64,000 nt of DNA, taken from assembly GCF_023509525.1 (NCBI RefSeq), contig NZ_JAKNCJ010000002.1, forward strand, positions 124,001 to 188,000, read 5' to 3'. The notes beneath the pieces were generated by a model, which worked only from the letters and a program-made list of their open reading frames with translations, was not told where the DNA came from and did no database searches. The translations under genes were made by a program, and so were the position numbers. The stretch comes from Brachybacterium equifaecis (GTDB taxonomy: Bacteria > Actinomycetota > Actinomycetes > Actinomycetales > Dermabacteraceae). Shown in pieces: positions 8,375-17,331 of the stretch (positions are counted from its first letter, which is position 1; every line of letters begins with the position of its first letter).

Positions 8375-8412
8375 CGGCGGGGGCGTCCAGCATCTGCTGG
8401 GCGCCCCCGCCG
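8375..8412 (+). terminator. Terminator hairpin after MFS gene
   Basis: CGGCGGGGGCG-T-CCAGCA pairs with TGCTGG-GCGCCCCCGCCG around a 2-nt centre. It has no T-run. It separates the exporter from the nucleoside hydrolase. Confidence 0.65.
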
Positions 8413-8460
8413 TGCGCCCGCGTCGGGCGCTCGCCGTCCGTGGCTGGAATCCCCGATCTC

Positions 8461-8466
8461 TACGAT
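8461..8466 (+). promoter_or_regulatory. -10 box of leaderless nucleoside hydrolase
   Basis: TACGAT is followed by seven bases and the GTG start at 8474. Confidence 0.55.
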
Positions 8467-8473
8467 GGGGCGG

Positions 8474-9472
8474 GTGACCTCGACGAACACCCCCACCCCT
8501 CGCCCCATCCCCGTGCTGCTGGACTGCGACACCGGAATCGATGACGCCCTCGCCCTCACCTACCTCGCGGCCCGCGCGGCGTCGGAGAAGGACCTCGAGC
8601 TGGTCGGGATCGTCTCCACCGGCGGCAACGTGCACGTGGACCATGTGCAGCGCAGCAACCTGGCGCTGAGCGAGATGCTGGGGCTCACGGCCCCCGTGGC
8701 GCGCGGAGCGGACGGCCCGCTCGAGGAGCCGCCCATGTTCGCCGACGACACCCACGGGCCGGCCGGCACCGGCCATGCGACCCTCCCGGATCCCGCGCGC
8801 GAGAGCGATCCCCGCTCCGGCGCGCAGCTCTGGGTCGACGCCGCCCGCGCGCACCCGGGCGAGCTGGTGGGGCTCCTGATCGGCCCGCACACGAACCTTG
8901 CACTCGCCCTCGCCATCGAGCCCGAGCTGCCCCGGCTGCTGAAGCGCCTGCACATCATGGGCGGGGCGATCAACCACCGCGGGAACACCCTGCCGACCAC
9001 CGAGTGGAACGTGGCCGTGGATCCCGAGGCCGCGCAGCGGGTCCTCGCCGCCTTCAGCGCAGCGCACCGGCGCCCGGTGCTCGCGCCGCTGGATGCGACC
9101 GAGACCGTCACCTTCGACCAGTCGACCCTCGAGGCGATCGGGGCGCTCGGCGCGCACCCGGTGATTCCCGTGCTCACCGAGGCGCTGCGCTGGTACTTCG
9201 AGTTCCACGAGGCCGACGGCTTCGGGTGGATGTCCCACGTGCACGACCCGTTCGTGGTGGCGCACGCCTTCTCCCCCGCGCTCGCACGCACCGCGCCGCT
9301 CGCCGTGGACGTCGAGCTGGCGGGGACGCTCACCCGCGGCCAGGTCGTCGGCGACTGGCTGGGCCGCTGGGGCAGGGAGCCGAACGTCGATCTCGTCGTC
9401 GAGACCGACCGGGGCCCGGTGATCGCGCACCTGCTGGGGACGCTGCGCGCGGGGCTCCCGCTGCTGCCCTGA
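8474..9472 (+). CDS. Nucleoside hydrolase (IU-NH family)
   Basis: A 332-aa enzyme of the inosine-uridine-preferring nucleoside hydrolase family, cleaving nucleosides to base and ribose for salvage. The Ca-binding signature DCDTGIDDALAL starts at residue 17 (D17, D19, D23, D24). A central HIMGGAINHRGN, an E-WN motif (TEWNVAVDP) and the late VHDPFVVAHAF complete the active site. The GTG start is fixed by the -10 box seven bases upstream; earlier in-frame starts precede the promoter. Two deoxynucleoside kinases lie next door in convergent orientation, so this corner handles nucleoside salvage. Substrate preference is undetermined. Confidence 0.92.
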   Translation: MTSTNTPTPRPIPVLLDCDTGIDDALALTYLAARAASEKDLELVGIVSTGGNVHVDHVQRSNLALSEMLGLTAPVARGADGPLEEPPMFADDTHGPAGTGHATLPDPARESDPRSGAQLWVDAARAHPGELVGLLIGPHTNLALALAIEPELPRLLKRLHIMGGAINHRGNTLPTTEWNVAVDPEAAQRVLAAFSAAHRRPVLAPLDATETVTFDQSTLEAIGALGAHPVIPVLTEALRWYFEFHEADGFGWMSHVHDPFVVAHAFSPALARTAPLAVDVELAGTLTRGQVVGDWLGRWGREPNVDLVVETDRGPVIAHLLGTLRAGLPLLP

Positions 9473-9541
9473 GGGGCCGCCTCGGGGAATCGCGCATCGC
9501 GCCGCCGAGGGCCGACGGGCCGACGGGCCGAGGCGACGGGG

Positions 9542-10210
9542 TCAGCTGCGCCGCGGGTCGACCTCGCGGTGCGTGCGGATGGTGCGCGCGATCGTCCGGA
9601 CCAGCGGGTCCAGGGTGTGCGGGCCCTCCATGAGGTCGTAGTCGCGCACGTTCACGCGCACGACCGGGCAGGCGTTGAAGGTGCTGATCCAGCGCTCGTA
9701 GCGGGCGTGAAGACCGCGCCAGTAGGCGATGTCCGTCTCGATCTCCATCTGCCGGCCCCGGCGGGAGATCCTCGCCAGCGCCTCCTCGAGGTCGCTCTCG
9801 AGGTAGATGAGGACGTCGGGCCGCGCGAAGTACGGGGTCATCACCATCGCGCTGAACAGCTCCGAGTAGGTCGCGAAGTCCTCGCGGCTCATCGTGCCCT
9901 GCTCCTCGTGCATCTTCGCGAAGATGTCGACGTCCTCGTAGATCGAGCGGTCCTGGATGAAGCCGCCCCCGTACTCGAACATGCGCTTCTGCTCCTTGAA
10001 CCTCTCGGCCAGGAAGTAGATCTGCAGGTGGAAGCTCCAGCGCTCGAAGTCGTCGTAGAAGCGCTCGAGATAGGGGTTGCCGTCCACGCTCTCGAAGGAG
10101 GTGCGGAACCCGAGCCGTTCGGCGAGCGCGGCGGTCAGCGTCGACTTTCCGATGCCGACGGTCCCGGCGACGGTGATGACGGCGTCCTGGGGGATGTCCT
10201 CGCGGTTCAT
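9542..10210 (-). CDS. Deoxynucleoside kinase, second of pair
   Basis: A 222-aa member of the deoxynucleoside kinase (dNK/dGK/dAK) family, which phosphorylates deoxynucleosides with ATP. The P-loop GTVGIGKST is at residues 16-24, the ERS/DRS-type motif appears as QDRSIYED, and the lid region is RISRRGRQMEIE. Its ATG overlaps the stop of the upstream kinase (ATGA), so the two are co-translated. In lactobacilli, paired dNKs form heterodimeric dAK/dGK or dAK/dCK complexes; whether that holds here is inference. Specificity of each subunit is not readable. Confidence 0.88.
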   Translation of the reverse strand: MNREDIPQDAVITVAGTVGIGKSTLTAALAERLGFRTSFESVDGNPYLERFYDDFERWSFHLQIYFLAERFKEQKRMFEYGGGFIQDRSIYEDVDIFAKMHEEQGTMSREDFATYSELFSAMVMTPYFARPDVLIYLESDLEEALARISRRGRQMEIETDIAYWRGLHARYERWISTFNACPVVRVNVRDYDLMEGPHTLDPLVRTIARTIRTHREVDPRRS

Positions 10211-10818
10211 CGGGTCTCTCCTGCTGCGGTGCGGATGGTCTCGAGGATGCGCGCGAAATCCGCCTCGTCGTGCACGAAGTCGGTGCCGGTGGTGTCGAGG
10301 AACAGCGCGTTCCCCCCGCTGCGGGTGAGCGACTCGTAATAGTCGCGGTAGTCGGCGCGGAGGTTCTCGAGGTACTGATCCTGGATCAGCACCTCCTCCT
10401 CGCGGGCGCGCAGGGCGATCCGCTCGCGCAGCACCGGCAGCTCGGCGTCGAGGAAGATCGTGAGATCGGGCTGGATGAGCCCTTCGGTCAGCACGTCGTA
10501 CACCCGCAGGAGCTTGTCGAGCTCGGCGGGGCCGAGCGTGCGCCGGGCGAAGATGAGGTTCTTGTGGATGTGGTAATCGGCGACCACTCCGCGGGCGTCC
10601 TGCCCGAGGTCCCGCAGCTGGGTGTAGCGACTGGTCAGGAAGAACATCTCGGTCTGGAACGCCCACCGCGGGATGTCGGCGTAGAACGAGGAGAAGAACG
10701 GGTTCTCCGCGACGAGCTCGCGCTCCTCGCGCAGGCCGTACTGCTCCGCGAGACGATGCATGAGCGACGTCTTGCCGACGCCGATCGGCCCTTCGACAGC
10801 CACGAACAGGTTCTTCAC
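10207..10818 (-). CDS. Deoxynucleoside kinase, first of pair
   Basis: A 203-aa deoxynucleoside kinase with P-loop GPIGVGKT at residues 10-17, the catalytic Glu in ELVAENPF, and an arginine-rich lid LRERIALRAREEE. The GTG at 10818 is preferred because AGGAGGG lies upstream of it; a longer start at 10869 would begin before the promoter box at 10853-10858. It is clearly divergent from the neighbouring kinase in sequence, so this is an old duplication rather than a recent copy. It overlaps the second kinase by four bases. Confidence 0.88.
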   Translation of the reverse strand: MKNLFVAVEGPIGVGKTSLMHRLAEQYGLREERELVAENPFFSSFYADIPRWAFQTEMFFLTSRYTQLRDLGQDARGVVADYHIHKNLIFARRTLGPAELDKLLRVYDVLTEGLIQPDLTIFLDAELPVLRERIALRAREEEVLIQDQYLENLRADYRDYYESLTRSGGNALFLDTTGTDFVHDEADFARILETIRTAAGETR

Positions 10819-10852
10819 GTACCGCTCACCCTCCTGGGACTCTGAGCGACCG

Positions 10853-10858
10853 AGCCTA
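10853..10858 (-). promoter_or_regulatory. -10 box of kinase operon
   Basis: Reads TAGGCT leftward. The predicted start near 10846 leaves a 28-nt leader that contains AGGAGGG, unlike the leaderless neighbours. Confidence 0.45.
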
Positions 10859-10923
10859 GGCTCCCCCACCGACGAACGGATTGTCAGGCGGGCGGGAGGG
10901 AGCGCAGATCACGCTCGGGCTCC

Positions 10924-12327
10924 TCAGTTCCCCCGCGCCCGGTCGAGCTGCTCGCCGAGAGTCAGCTCCCGTTCGCCTGACGCGCTCGACTGGTCCGACG
11001 CGCTCGCCTCGCCCGACGCACGCCCCGTCGGCGGCGCCGTCTCTCCGTGCGCCGCGGGGGCCGACGGCCCGGCATCGCCCGCGGCCCGCTTCTGGGCGCG
11101 CAGCACGGTGAAGCGGCGATCGCGGGCGGCCTGCTCAGTGAGGCCGATCCGCGTGGCGAGCTCGTGGCGGTAGCGCAGGTGGGAGTTGTGCACGAACCAC
11201 AGCACCCCGCCCGGCTTCAGCACGCGCGCGGCGGCATCGAGCAGGCCGTGCACGAGGGTCGCGTCGATCGCGGCGCCCTCATGGAACGGGGGGTTCAGCA
11301 GCACGAGGTCAGCGCTCGCGCTCGGCGCCGAGGAGATCGAGTCGTCCCAGGTCACCTCGATGCCGCTGCGCTCCAGGCCGTTCGCGGCGAGGGTCGCGCG
11401 CGCGGAGGCGACGGCGTCGAGGTCATCGTCGCTGGCGAGGATGCGGGCGCCCGGGAAGGACTGCGCGAGGTAGGCGGTCATGAGCCCGTTGCCGCAGCCG
11501 AGGTCGACGGCCATGAGGCCCTCGGGCTCGCGCTCTCCCGATTCTGCGGGAGCAGCGGCGTCGGCCACGAGCGCTTCGTCCAGGGCGCCGAGCAGCAGCA
11601 GGCTGCCTGCGTCGGCGCTCGCTCCGCCGAACACTCCGCCGATGCCGCGCAGCTGCAGCGGACGCTGCTGCCCGCGGATCGCGAGCTTCCGCTGCGAGGA
11701 GGAGGCCTCCTGCGCTGCGCCCGTGCTCTGCGTGGACGGTCCCGTGGCGACGAGGCAGCGGGACTTCCCAAGCCCACGGGTCGCGTACACGTCGGTGAAG
11801 TGACGCTCGAGCACCTCGTTCTGCGTGCGGGTCATGTGCTTGACGCGGCCGCCCGCGACGATCGCGAGCGCGCGCTTCTCGGCCCCTGCGCCTGCGGCGC
11901 GGGCGAGTTCGGCAGCGCGGTGGTCGAGGGCGGCGAGCGCCTTCGGCAGGCGCATCAGCACGACGACCGGGCCCTCGCCGCCTGCGCCGGCGGTCATCTC
12001 CCCGAGATCCGTCGGCGCTCCGTCGATGCCCCCGATGCGCAGCGAACCGGAGCCGAGCGCGTCGGCGTGAAGCTCGGCAAAGGCGACCGAGCGCGAACGG
12101 GAGGCGTTCCACAGGAGCACGGGCCGACCGGGCTGCGCACCGGATCGGGCACTGAGAAGAGCCTCCTGCGTGAGCGCACCGGTCTCGTCATCGACGATCA
12201 CGATCAGCGTCTCGTCGTCCCAGCCTGCCTCGTCCCGGGCCATGGCGAGGATGAGACGGTCGGTCTGATCCGCCGCGGCGGAGGCGCCGGCTGCAGCGGT
12301 GGACGGGAAGGCGGGGGTGGAGGTCAT
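10924..12327 (-). CDS. RsmC/RlmG-like rRNA guanine-N2 methyltransferase
   Basis: A 467-aa class I SAM-dependent methyltransferase with the two-domain plan of RsmC (16S m2G1207) and RlmG (23S m2G1835). The degenerate N-terminal domain spans about residues 1-250. The SAM-binding DLGCGNG lies near 271-277, and the catalytic NPPFHEG is near 344-350, followed by KPGGVLWFVHNSHLRY. The C-terminal tail after about 425 is low-complexity and Ala/Ser-rich. TAGGCT ends six bases before the ATG, so it is predicted leaderless. The exact rRNA position is unresolved. Confidence 0.85.
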   Translation of the reverse strand: MTSTPAFPSTAAAGASAAADQTDRLILAMARDEAGWDDETLIVIVDDETGALTQEALLSARSGAQPGRPVLLWNASRSRSVAFAELHADALGSGSLRIGGIDGAPTDLGEMTAGAGGEGPVVVLMRLPKALAALDHRAAELARAAGAGAEKRALAIVAGGRVKHMTRTQNEVLERHFTDVYATRGLGKSRCLVATGPSTQSTGAAQEASSSQRKLAIRGQQRPLQLRGIGGVFGGASADAGSLLLLGALDEALVADAAAPAESGEREPEGLMAVDLGCGNGLMTAYLAQSFPGARILASDDDLDAVASARATLAANGLERSGIEVTWDDSISSAPSASADLVLLNPPFHEGAAIDATLVHGLLDAAARVLKPGGVLWFVHNSHLRYRHELATRIGLTEQAARDRRFTVLRAQKRAAGDAGPSAPAAHGETAPPTGRASGEASASDQSSASGERELTLGEQLDRARGN

Positions 12328-12333
12328 CGTCCC

Positions 12334-12339
12334 AGCCTA
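12334..12339 (-). promoter_or_regulatory. -10 box of leaderless methyltransferase
   Basis: TAGGCT (leftward) followed by six bases and the ATG at 12327. Confidence 0.5.
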
Positions 12340-12428
12340 GGAGATGCGCAGGTGTGCGGCTCGATCGCGCCATCGGCCGCGCCGCTCATGCGCCTCGAAC
12401 GACACTCGAGCCGCATCGCTCGCGCGCC

Positions 12429-13400
12429 TCAGGGGACGCTCAGGCCGCGCTCGTCCTCGCCGGGCATCGCGGCGCTCAGCTTCAAGTGCCACTGGGTGAG
12501 CACGCCCCGGTCCGCGACGAACAGCACCCACGGGTTCTCCGTCACCGGATGCACCGACTCGAGGGAGCCGTCCTCGCCCTCGCGCACCTCCGGGCTCGTC
12601 GCGAAGCGTCGTGCGAGGACCACCAATTGCCCGCGGCCCTCGGCGAGCTCGCGGACCGTCAGATCCAGCCAGTCCCCGATCGCGTGGGCGTCCGGCGAGA
12701 ACGTCCAGCCGCCGATCGGCGAGGGCTCTGCGATGATCGCGAGCTCCCGCGTTATCTCCACGAGAGCGATCCGGCCCCACCGCTCCGCCGCGACCACGGA
12801 GCAGGTCTCCAGCACGTCCCGCAGTCTCGCGACCGCCTCGGCCGCGTCCCGCTGCGCGAGCGCACCCCCACTGCTGAATGCCTCGAACTCATGGAAGGGG
12901 AACGCGGAACGGCCGCGCGGGGCGCCGAGCACTGTGCGCTCGAGGATCGCACCCTCCAGCTGATCGTTCACGACCGCGTCGGCGAGGTCACCCAGGGAGA
13001 ACGGCAGGGCATCCGGCACGAATCCGGCGCTCTGCAACGCGTCGAGCACCGGTGCGAGCCGCGCGTGCGGCGTTCCCGGGGCCGGCGGCTGGATCAGGCA
13101 CTCCGGATCGTCAACCTCCACGAGTCGGCCTCTGCCATCCTCGCGCTCCTCCCACTGCCAGCCGCGGGGCGCGCCATCGATCCTCGCGAGGTGATGGATC
13201 GGTTCCGGCACCGGCCACTCGCCGATCCGCTCGAGCACGAGACCCTTCGTGTAGGCGCCGGTCGCGGTCGTGTGCGCAGACCCTTCGGGATGGATCGACC
13301 AGAGTCCCGCCCGGGGCGCGCCCATCATGGCGCGCGGATCCTCCTGCTTCAGGCTCCAGTGGGCCTCCACCGCACCCTCGAAATCCCGGTCCGTCTCCAT
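12429..13400 (-). CDS. Hypothetical protein, no recognised family
   Basis: A soluble-looking 323-aa protein with no signal peptide, membrane segment or catalytic motif that I recognise. It is acidic and tryptophan-rich (for example HLARIDGAPRGWQWEE, PIGGWTFSPDAHAIGDWLDL). Codon usage matches its neighbours, so it looks native rather than recently acquired. The ATG at 13400 is chosen because GAGGGAG lies just upstream; another in-frame start at 13433 lacks one. It stands alone between the methyltransferase and the fatty-acid cluster. I assign no function. Confidence 0.7.
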   Translation of the reverse strand: METDRDFEGAVEAHWSLKQEDPRAMMGAPRAGLWSIHPEGSAHTTATGAYTKGLVLERIGEWPVPEPIHHLARIDGAPRGWQWEEREDGRGRLVEVDDPECLIQPPAPGTPHARLAPVLDALQSAGFVPDALPFSLGDLADAVVNDQLEGAILERTVLGAPRGRSAFPFHEFEAFSSGGALAQRDAAEAVARLRDVLETCSVVAAERWGRIALVEITRELAIIAEPSPIGGWTFSPDAHAIGDWLDLTVRELAEGRGQLVVLARRFATSPEVREGEDGSLESVHPVTENPWVLFVADRGVLTQWHLKLSAAMPGEDERGLSVP

Positions 13401-13513
13401 CCGCGCTCCCTCTTCCGCTCCTGGCCAAAGCATGCCGGAGCGGGCAGAGCGATGCCAGCGATTTCGGGATCCCGGCTTCCCGGAATCTCAGCGCCCTGGC
13501 ACCGCCCAGCCGC

Positions 13514-14455
13514 TCACACCAGTGCGGTCACATCCACCGTGAAGTGCCGGCGCGCAGGCTTGCCGCTGCGCGCGCTCTGCCAGCCCACGCAGTGCGTGGA
13601 GTCGGTGACCGGATCGTCCTCGTAGCGCACCAGCACCGCGCTCGGCAGCAGCACCGGCGCGTCGAAGGAGACGTCCCACTGCAGCGGGCGCGACAGATCC
13701 GGCCGGGACTCGGTGAAGGCGCGCGAGGCCGTGTACATGCCGTGCGCGATCGCCTTCGGGAACCCGAACAGCCGCGCCGACAGCGCCGACATGTGGATCG
13801 GGTTCGCATCTCCGGAGACCTCCGCGTAGCGGCGGCCCGTGCCGGCATCGAGGGCCCACCGGGCCGTCGGCGCCGGCGGGGTGAATCCAGCCTTCCCGCC
13901 GGAGCGACCGGGAGCGGGGCCGTACTTGCCGCTCGAGGGACTCTGCTCCTGCCGACGGCGCGTCTCGGGACCCGCGCCCTCGCTGCCCTTGGCCAGATAC
14001 GTCGAGACGTCGGTCGCGACGATCTGCCCGTCCTTCGCGAGGATCGTGGTGACCGCCTCGAAGGTGCGGCCCTTGCGATGGGGGGCGAGGTTCCGCACGC
14101 GGCACTCGACGTCCACCGACTCGCCGACGCGCACGGGCCGATGCTGCAGCACGCTGTTCTTCAGATGCACGAGCCCCAGCAGCGGCGCGGGGAAATCCGT
14201 GCGCGCCATCAGCGACAGGCTCACCGGGAACGCGAGCACGTGCAGCACACCGGGGTGGACGAGCTCCGTGGCCGGGCCGCCCATCAGGTGGTCGAAAGCC
14301 GCTGCCCGCTCCGGATCGATCCGCACCGAGCGCACCCGGTGCGTGATCTCCGGCAGGTCCGCGGCGCGCTTCGCGCCGGGCCGACGGGTGAGCGCGGCCG
14401 CATAGACCGCCGGGAAGGACGGGACGTCGCCGAGGTCCTTGATGCTCTCGCTCAT
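13514..14455 (-). CDS. htdX: MaoC-type 3-hydroxyacyl-thioester dehydratase (HtdX-like)
   Basis: A 313-aa double-hotdog hydratase. The degenerate N-terminal hotdog covers about residues 50-150. The C-terminal half carries the hydratase-2 signature YAEVSGDANPIHMS followed by GFPKAIAHGMY, with the catalytic Asp and His. It should hydrate enoyl-thioesters or dehydrate 3-hydroxyacyl-thioesters. The order htdX-fabG4-fadA2 copies Mycobacterium tuberculosis Rv0241c-Rv0243, which supports the name. Start choice: ATG 14455 with GAGAGG upstream. It is the last gene of a minus-strand operon, 14 bases after fabG4. Confidence 0.85.
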   Translation of the reverse strand: MSESIKDLGDVPSFPAVYAAALTRRPGAKRAADLPEITHRVRSVRIDPERAAAFDHLMGGPATELVHPGVLHVLAFPVSLSLMARTDFPAPLLGLVHLKNSVLQHRPVRVGESVDVECRVRNLAPHRKGRTFEAVTTILAKDGQIVATDVSTYLAKGSEGAGPETRRRQEQSPSSGKYGPAPGRSGGKAGFTPPAPTARWALDAGTGRRYAEVSGDANPIHMSALSARLFGFPKAIAHGMYTASRAFTESRPDLSRPLQWDVSFDAPVLLPSAVLVRYEDDPVTDSTHCVGWQSARSGKPARRHFTVDVTALV

Positions 14456-14469
14456 GCTGGGCCTCTCGC

Positions 14470-15858
14470 TCACTTGCCGACGATGTTCTGGCCGCACACG
14501 CGCAGCGTCTCGCCGCGGATGCCGCCGGCCGGGGCCGAGGAGAGGAAGCCGATGGCCTCGGCGACGTCCAGCGGCTGACCGCCCTGCTGCAGGGAGTTCA
14601 CGCGACGCGCGATCTCGCGCTGGAGGGCAGGGATCCGCGCGGTCATCTCGGTCTCGATGAACCCGGGGGCGACCGCGTTCGCGGTCATCCCCGTGCCGTC
14701 GAGGCGATCGGCGAGCGCATCGACGAATGCGATGACCCCCGCCTTCGAGGTCGCGTAGTTCGTCTGCCCGCGGTTGCCCGCGATCCCGCTCGTAGAAGCG
14801 AGGGACACGATGCGCAGTGCGGAGCTGATGACCGGGGTGCCGACGACAGCTGACCCGTCGGCCGCAGCGCCTTCGCCCTGCGTCCCCAGCAGCGTCTCGA
14901 CCAGCGCGAGCTGGCTCGCGATGTTCACCGCGATCACGGGGTCCCAGCGCTCCGGGGTCATGTTCGCGAACAGCTTGTCCTTGGTGATGCCCGCGTTCAG
15001 CACGAGCGCATCCAGCACGATCCCGCGCTCGCGCAGGAACGCGATCACGCGCTCCGGGGCATCAGGCGCGGTGACGTCGAGCTGCAGCGGGGTCGCCCGC
15101 AGCTCGTTCGAGATCCGTGCGAGATCGGTGCCGGAGGCCGGGATGTCCAGCAGCACGAGCTGCGCGCCGAGGGAGGAGAAGGTGCGGGCGATCGCCGCGC
15201 CGATGCCGCGGGCGGCGCCGGTGATCAGCGCGGTGCGGCCGGCGAGGGGGCGGTCCCAGTCGCCCGGCAGCTCGCCCTCGGAGGTCGAGACGGCGAGGAA
15301 CTGTCCGTCGATGAACGCCGATCGCGCCGAGAGCAGGAACCGCAGGGCGCCCTGCACACCGGGGGCATCGAGGGCGACGCCGTCGGCCGCGAGGATGCCG
15401 TTGGCGGTCGCGCCCTTGCGCACTTCGTGGCCCAGGGAGCGCACGAGGCCCTCGACGCCGCCGCGCGCGGCCTCGCGGGACAGGCTCTCGCCGGATCCCG
15501 TGGCAGGGCGGGAGATCGTCACGATGCGCGCGCCGGGCGCCAGGGAGCGCATGGCTCCTGCGAGCGGCAGCACGATCTCGCCGATGGCCCCGGGATGCTC
15601 GATCTCGTCGAGCACGACGACGACCGAGCCGACGCGGCTGAGCCCGTCGAAGCGGCGGCGGACGTCGGCCCCCCAGGCGAGCAGGATCTGCGCGACCTGA
15701 TCGGCCCCGGCGCTCGCGCCGAGCACGACGACCGGGCCGAGGACGGCGCCGGGGCGGTCGTCGACGCGCGCGAGCTTCGGCGGGTTCGGCAGTCCGGCCC
15801 GCTTCGCGAGGAAGCGACCGGGAGCGGTGCGGATGAGACGGGTGTAGGTGTCAGTCAT
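14470..15858 (-). CDS. fabG4: High-molecular-weight 3-oxoacyl reductase (FabG4-like)
   Basis: A 462-aa SDR of the FabG4 type, about 200 residues longer than ordinary FabG because of an N-terminal flavodoxin-like domain. The catalytic domain begins near residue 210 with LITGAARGIGAAIA (NADH-binding glycine motif), then NAGITKD, the catalytic Ser in SLASTSG and YATSK. It should interconvert 3-oxoacyl and 3-hydroxyacyl thioesters. It sits between HtdX and FadA2, as in M. tuberculosis. It starts 13 bases after fadA2 and is probably co-transcribed. Confidence 0.9.
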   Translation of the reverse strand: MTDTYTRLIRTAPGRFLAKRAGLPNPPKLARVDDRPGAVLGPVVVLGASAGADQVAQILLAWGADVRRRFDGLSRVGSVVVVLDEIEHPGAIGEIVLPLAGAMRSLAPGARIVTISRPATGSGESLSREAARGGVEGLVRSLGHEVRKGATANGILAADGVALDAPGVQGALRFLLSARSAFIDGQFLAVSTSEGELPGDWDRPLAGRTALITGAARGIGAAIARTFSSLGAQLVLLDIPASGTDLARISNELRATPLQLDVTAPDAPERVIAFLRERGIVLDALVLNAGITKDKLFANMTPERWDPVIAVNIASQLALVETLLGTQGEGAAADGSAVVGTPVISSALRIVSLASTSGIAGNRGQTNYATSKAGVIAFVDALADRLDGTGMTANAVAPGFIETEMTARIPALQREIARRVNSLQQGGQPLDVAEAIGFLSSAPAGGIRGETLRVCGQNIVGK

Positions 15859-15871
15859 GGGAGAGGTCCTC

Positions 15872-17248
15872 TCACTTGCCGTCGGACTCGAGCAGGGCGA
15901 CGGTCCCCTGACCGCCGGCCGCGCACACGGAGATCACGCCGCGCTGGACGCGGCCCGTCTCGCGGGCGCGCTCGTGGAGCAGCTTCGCGAGGGTCGCGAC
16001 GATGCGGCCGCCGGTCGCCGCGAAGGGGTGGCCCGCCGCGAGCGAGGAGCCGGTGACGTTGAGCGTCGCGCGATCGATCGCGCCGAGGGCGCCGTCGCGG
16101 CCGAGCTTCTCGCGGCAGAACTCCTCGGACTCCCACGCTGCGAGGGTCGCGAGCACGGTGGAGGCGAAGGCCTCGTGGATCTCCCAGAGATCGACGTCCG
16201 CGAGCGCGAGCCCGTTCGCATCCAGCAGCTCCGGGACCGCGTAGGCGGGAGCCATGAGCAGGCCCTCCTCGCCGTGGACGAAGTCGACCGCTGCGACGCG
16301 CGTGTCGACCACGCGCGCGAGCGGCGCGAATCCATGCTGATCAGCCCATTCGCGGGTGGAGATGAGCACCGAGGAGGCGCCGTCGGTGAGAGGCGTGGAG
16401 TTGCCGGCCGTCATCGTCGGCTCCGCGATCGCGGGGTTCTTGACGCCGAAGACCGGCTTCAGCTTCCCGAGCTTCTCGAGGGAGGAGTCCGCGCGCAGGT
16501 TCTGGTCGCGGCCGAGGCCCCGGTAGCCGGTCACGAGGTCGTCGAGGAAGCCGCGGTCGTAGGCGGCGGCGAGGTTCTGGTGGCTGGCGAGCGCCAGCTC
16601 GTCCTGCGCCTGGCGGGTGATGCCCCAGGCGTCGGCCGTGATCGCCTGGTGCTCGCCCATGGACATGCCGGTGCGGGCCTCGGCGTTGGCGGGAGGGACC
16701 GGCGCGAGGTCGCTCGGGCGCAGGGCGGTGAGGACCTTCGCGCGGTCGAGCGCCGTCTTCGCGGAGTTCAGGCGGTGCAGCAGGCGGCGCAGGCGCGGCG
16801 TGACCTCGATGGGGGAATCGGAGGCGGAGTCGACGCCGCAGGCGATGCCGGAGTCGATCTGGCCGAGCTGGATGCGGTTGCTGATGTGCACCACCGTCTC
16901 GAGGCCCGTCGCGCAGGCCTTGGAGATGTCGATGGCAGGGGTGCGCGCATCGAGCGGCGTGCCGAGCACGGACTCTCGCGTGAGGTTCAGGTCGCTCGCG
17001 AGCTTGAGGACCGCGCCGCCGGCGACCTCGCCCACCAGCTCCTCCTGCAGGCCGAACCGGGCCACCAGCCCCTCGAGAGTCGCGGTGAGCATGTCCTGGT
17101 TCGAGATCCCCGCGTAGGCGCCGCCGGCGCGGGCGAAGGGGATTCGGTTGCCGCCGAGCACGACCGCATCGCGCAGGGACTTCTGCGCGAGGGGCTTCGC
17201 GGACTGCGAGTTCTGGGGGGACTGCTTCTGGGCGGGAGCCTCAGCCAT
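15872..17248 (-). CDS. fadA2: Acetyl-CoA acetyltransferase (FadA2-like thiolase)
   Basis: A 458-aa thiolase I/II family enzyme that cleaves or condenses 3-oxoacyl-CoA. The nucleophilic Cys is in ISKACATGLE. AAGHPFAATGGR holds the GHP histidine, and CAAGGQG is the C-terminal catalytic cysteine loop. The N-terminal 20 residues are Gln/Ser/Lys-rich and unlike the family. First gene of the fadA2-fabG4-htdX unit, divergent from a TetR regulator with about 80 bp between them, so the regulator probably controls both sides. Confidence 0.92.
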   Translation of the reverse strand: MAEAPAQKQSPQNSQSAKPLAQKSLRDAVVLGGNRIPFARAGGAYAGISNQDMLTATLEGLVARFGLQEELVGEVAGGAVLKLASDLNLTRESVLGTPLDARTPAIDISKACATGLETVVHISNRIQLGQIDSGIACGVDSASDSPIEVTPRLRRLLHRLNSAKTALDRAKVLTALRPSDLAPVPPANAEARTGMSMGEHQAITADAWGITRQAQDELALASHQNLAAAYDRGFLDDLVTGYRGLGRDQNLRADSSLEKLGKLKPVFGVKNPAIAEPTMTAGNSTPLTDGASSVLISTREWADQHGFAPLARVVDTRVAAVDFVHGEEGLLMAPAYAVPELLDANGLALADVDLWEIHEAFASTVLATLAAWESEEFCREKLGRDGALGAIDRATLNVTGSSLAAGHPFAATGGRIVATLAKLLHERARETGRVQRGVISVCAAGGQGTVALLESDGK

Positions 17249-17289
17249 GGGACACCTCTTCGAGTCGGGAGCGCAGACGGATCGGCAGA

Positions 17290-17301
17290 CAGATGTATCT
17301 G
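17290..17301. promoter_or_regulatory. Short palindrome in fadA2/tetR divergent promoter
   Basis: CAGAT-GT-ATCTG, perfect 5-bp arms, lies between the divergent starts. A wider GTATC...GATAC pair (17295-17321) frames the tetR -35 to -10 region. Either could be the TetR operator. Confidence 0.4.
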
Positions 17302-17318
17302 CAACCGCTGGTACTTGA

Positions 17319-17324
17319 TACTCT
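17319..17324 (+). promoter_or_regulatory. -10 box of leaderless tetR
   Basis: TACTCT is followed by seven bases and the GTG at 17332. Confidence 0.55.
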
Positions 17325-17331
17325 AGGTTTC

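Noticed and set aside
5923-8559. Minus-strand frame of 878 codons opposite the MFS gene
   Set aside because: Shadow of the exporter: highly charged, repetitive translation typical of antisense frames in GC-rich DNA.
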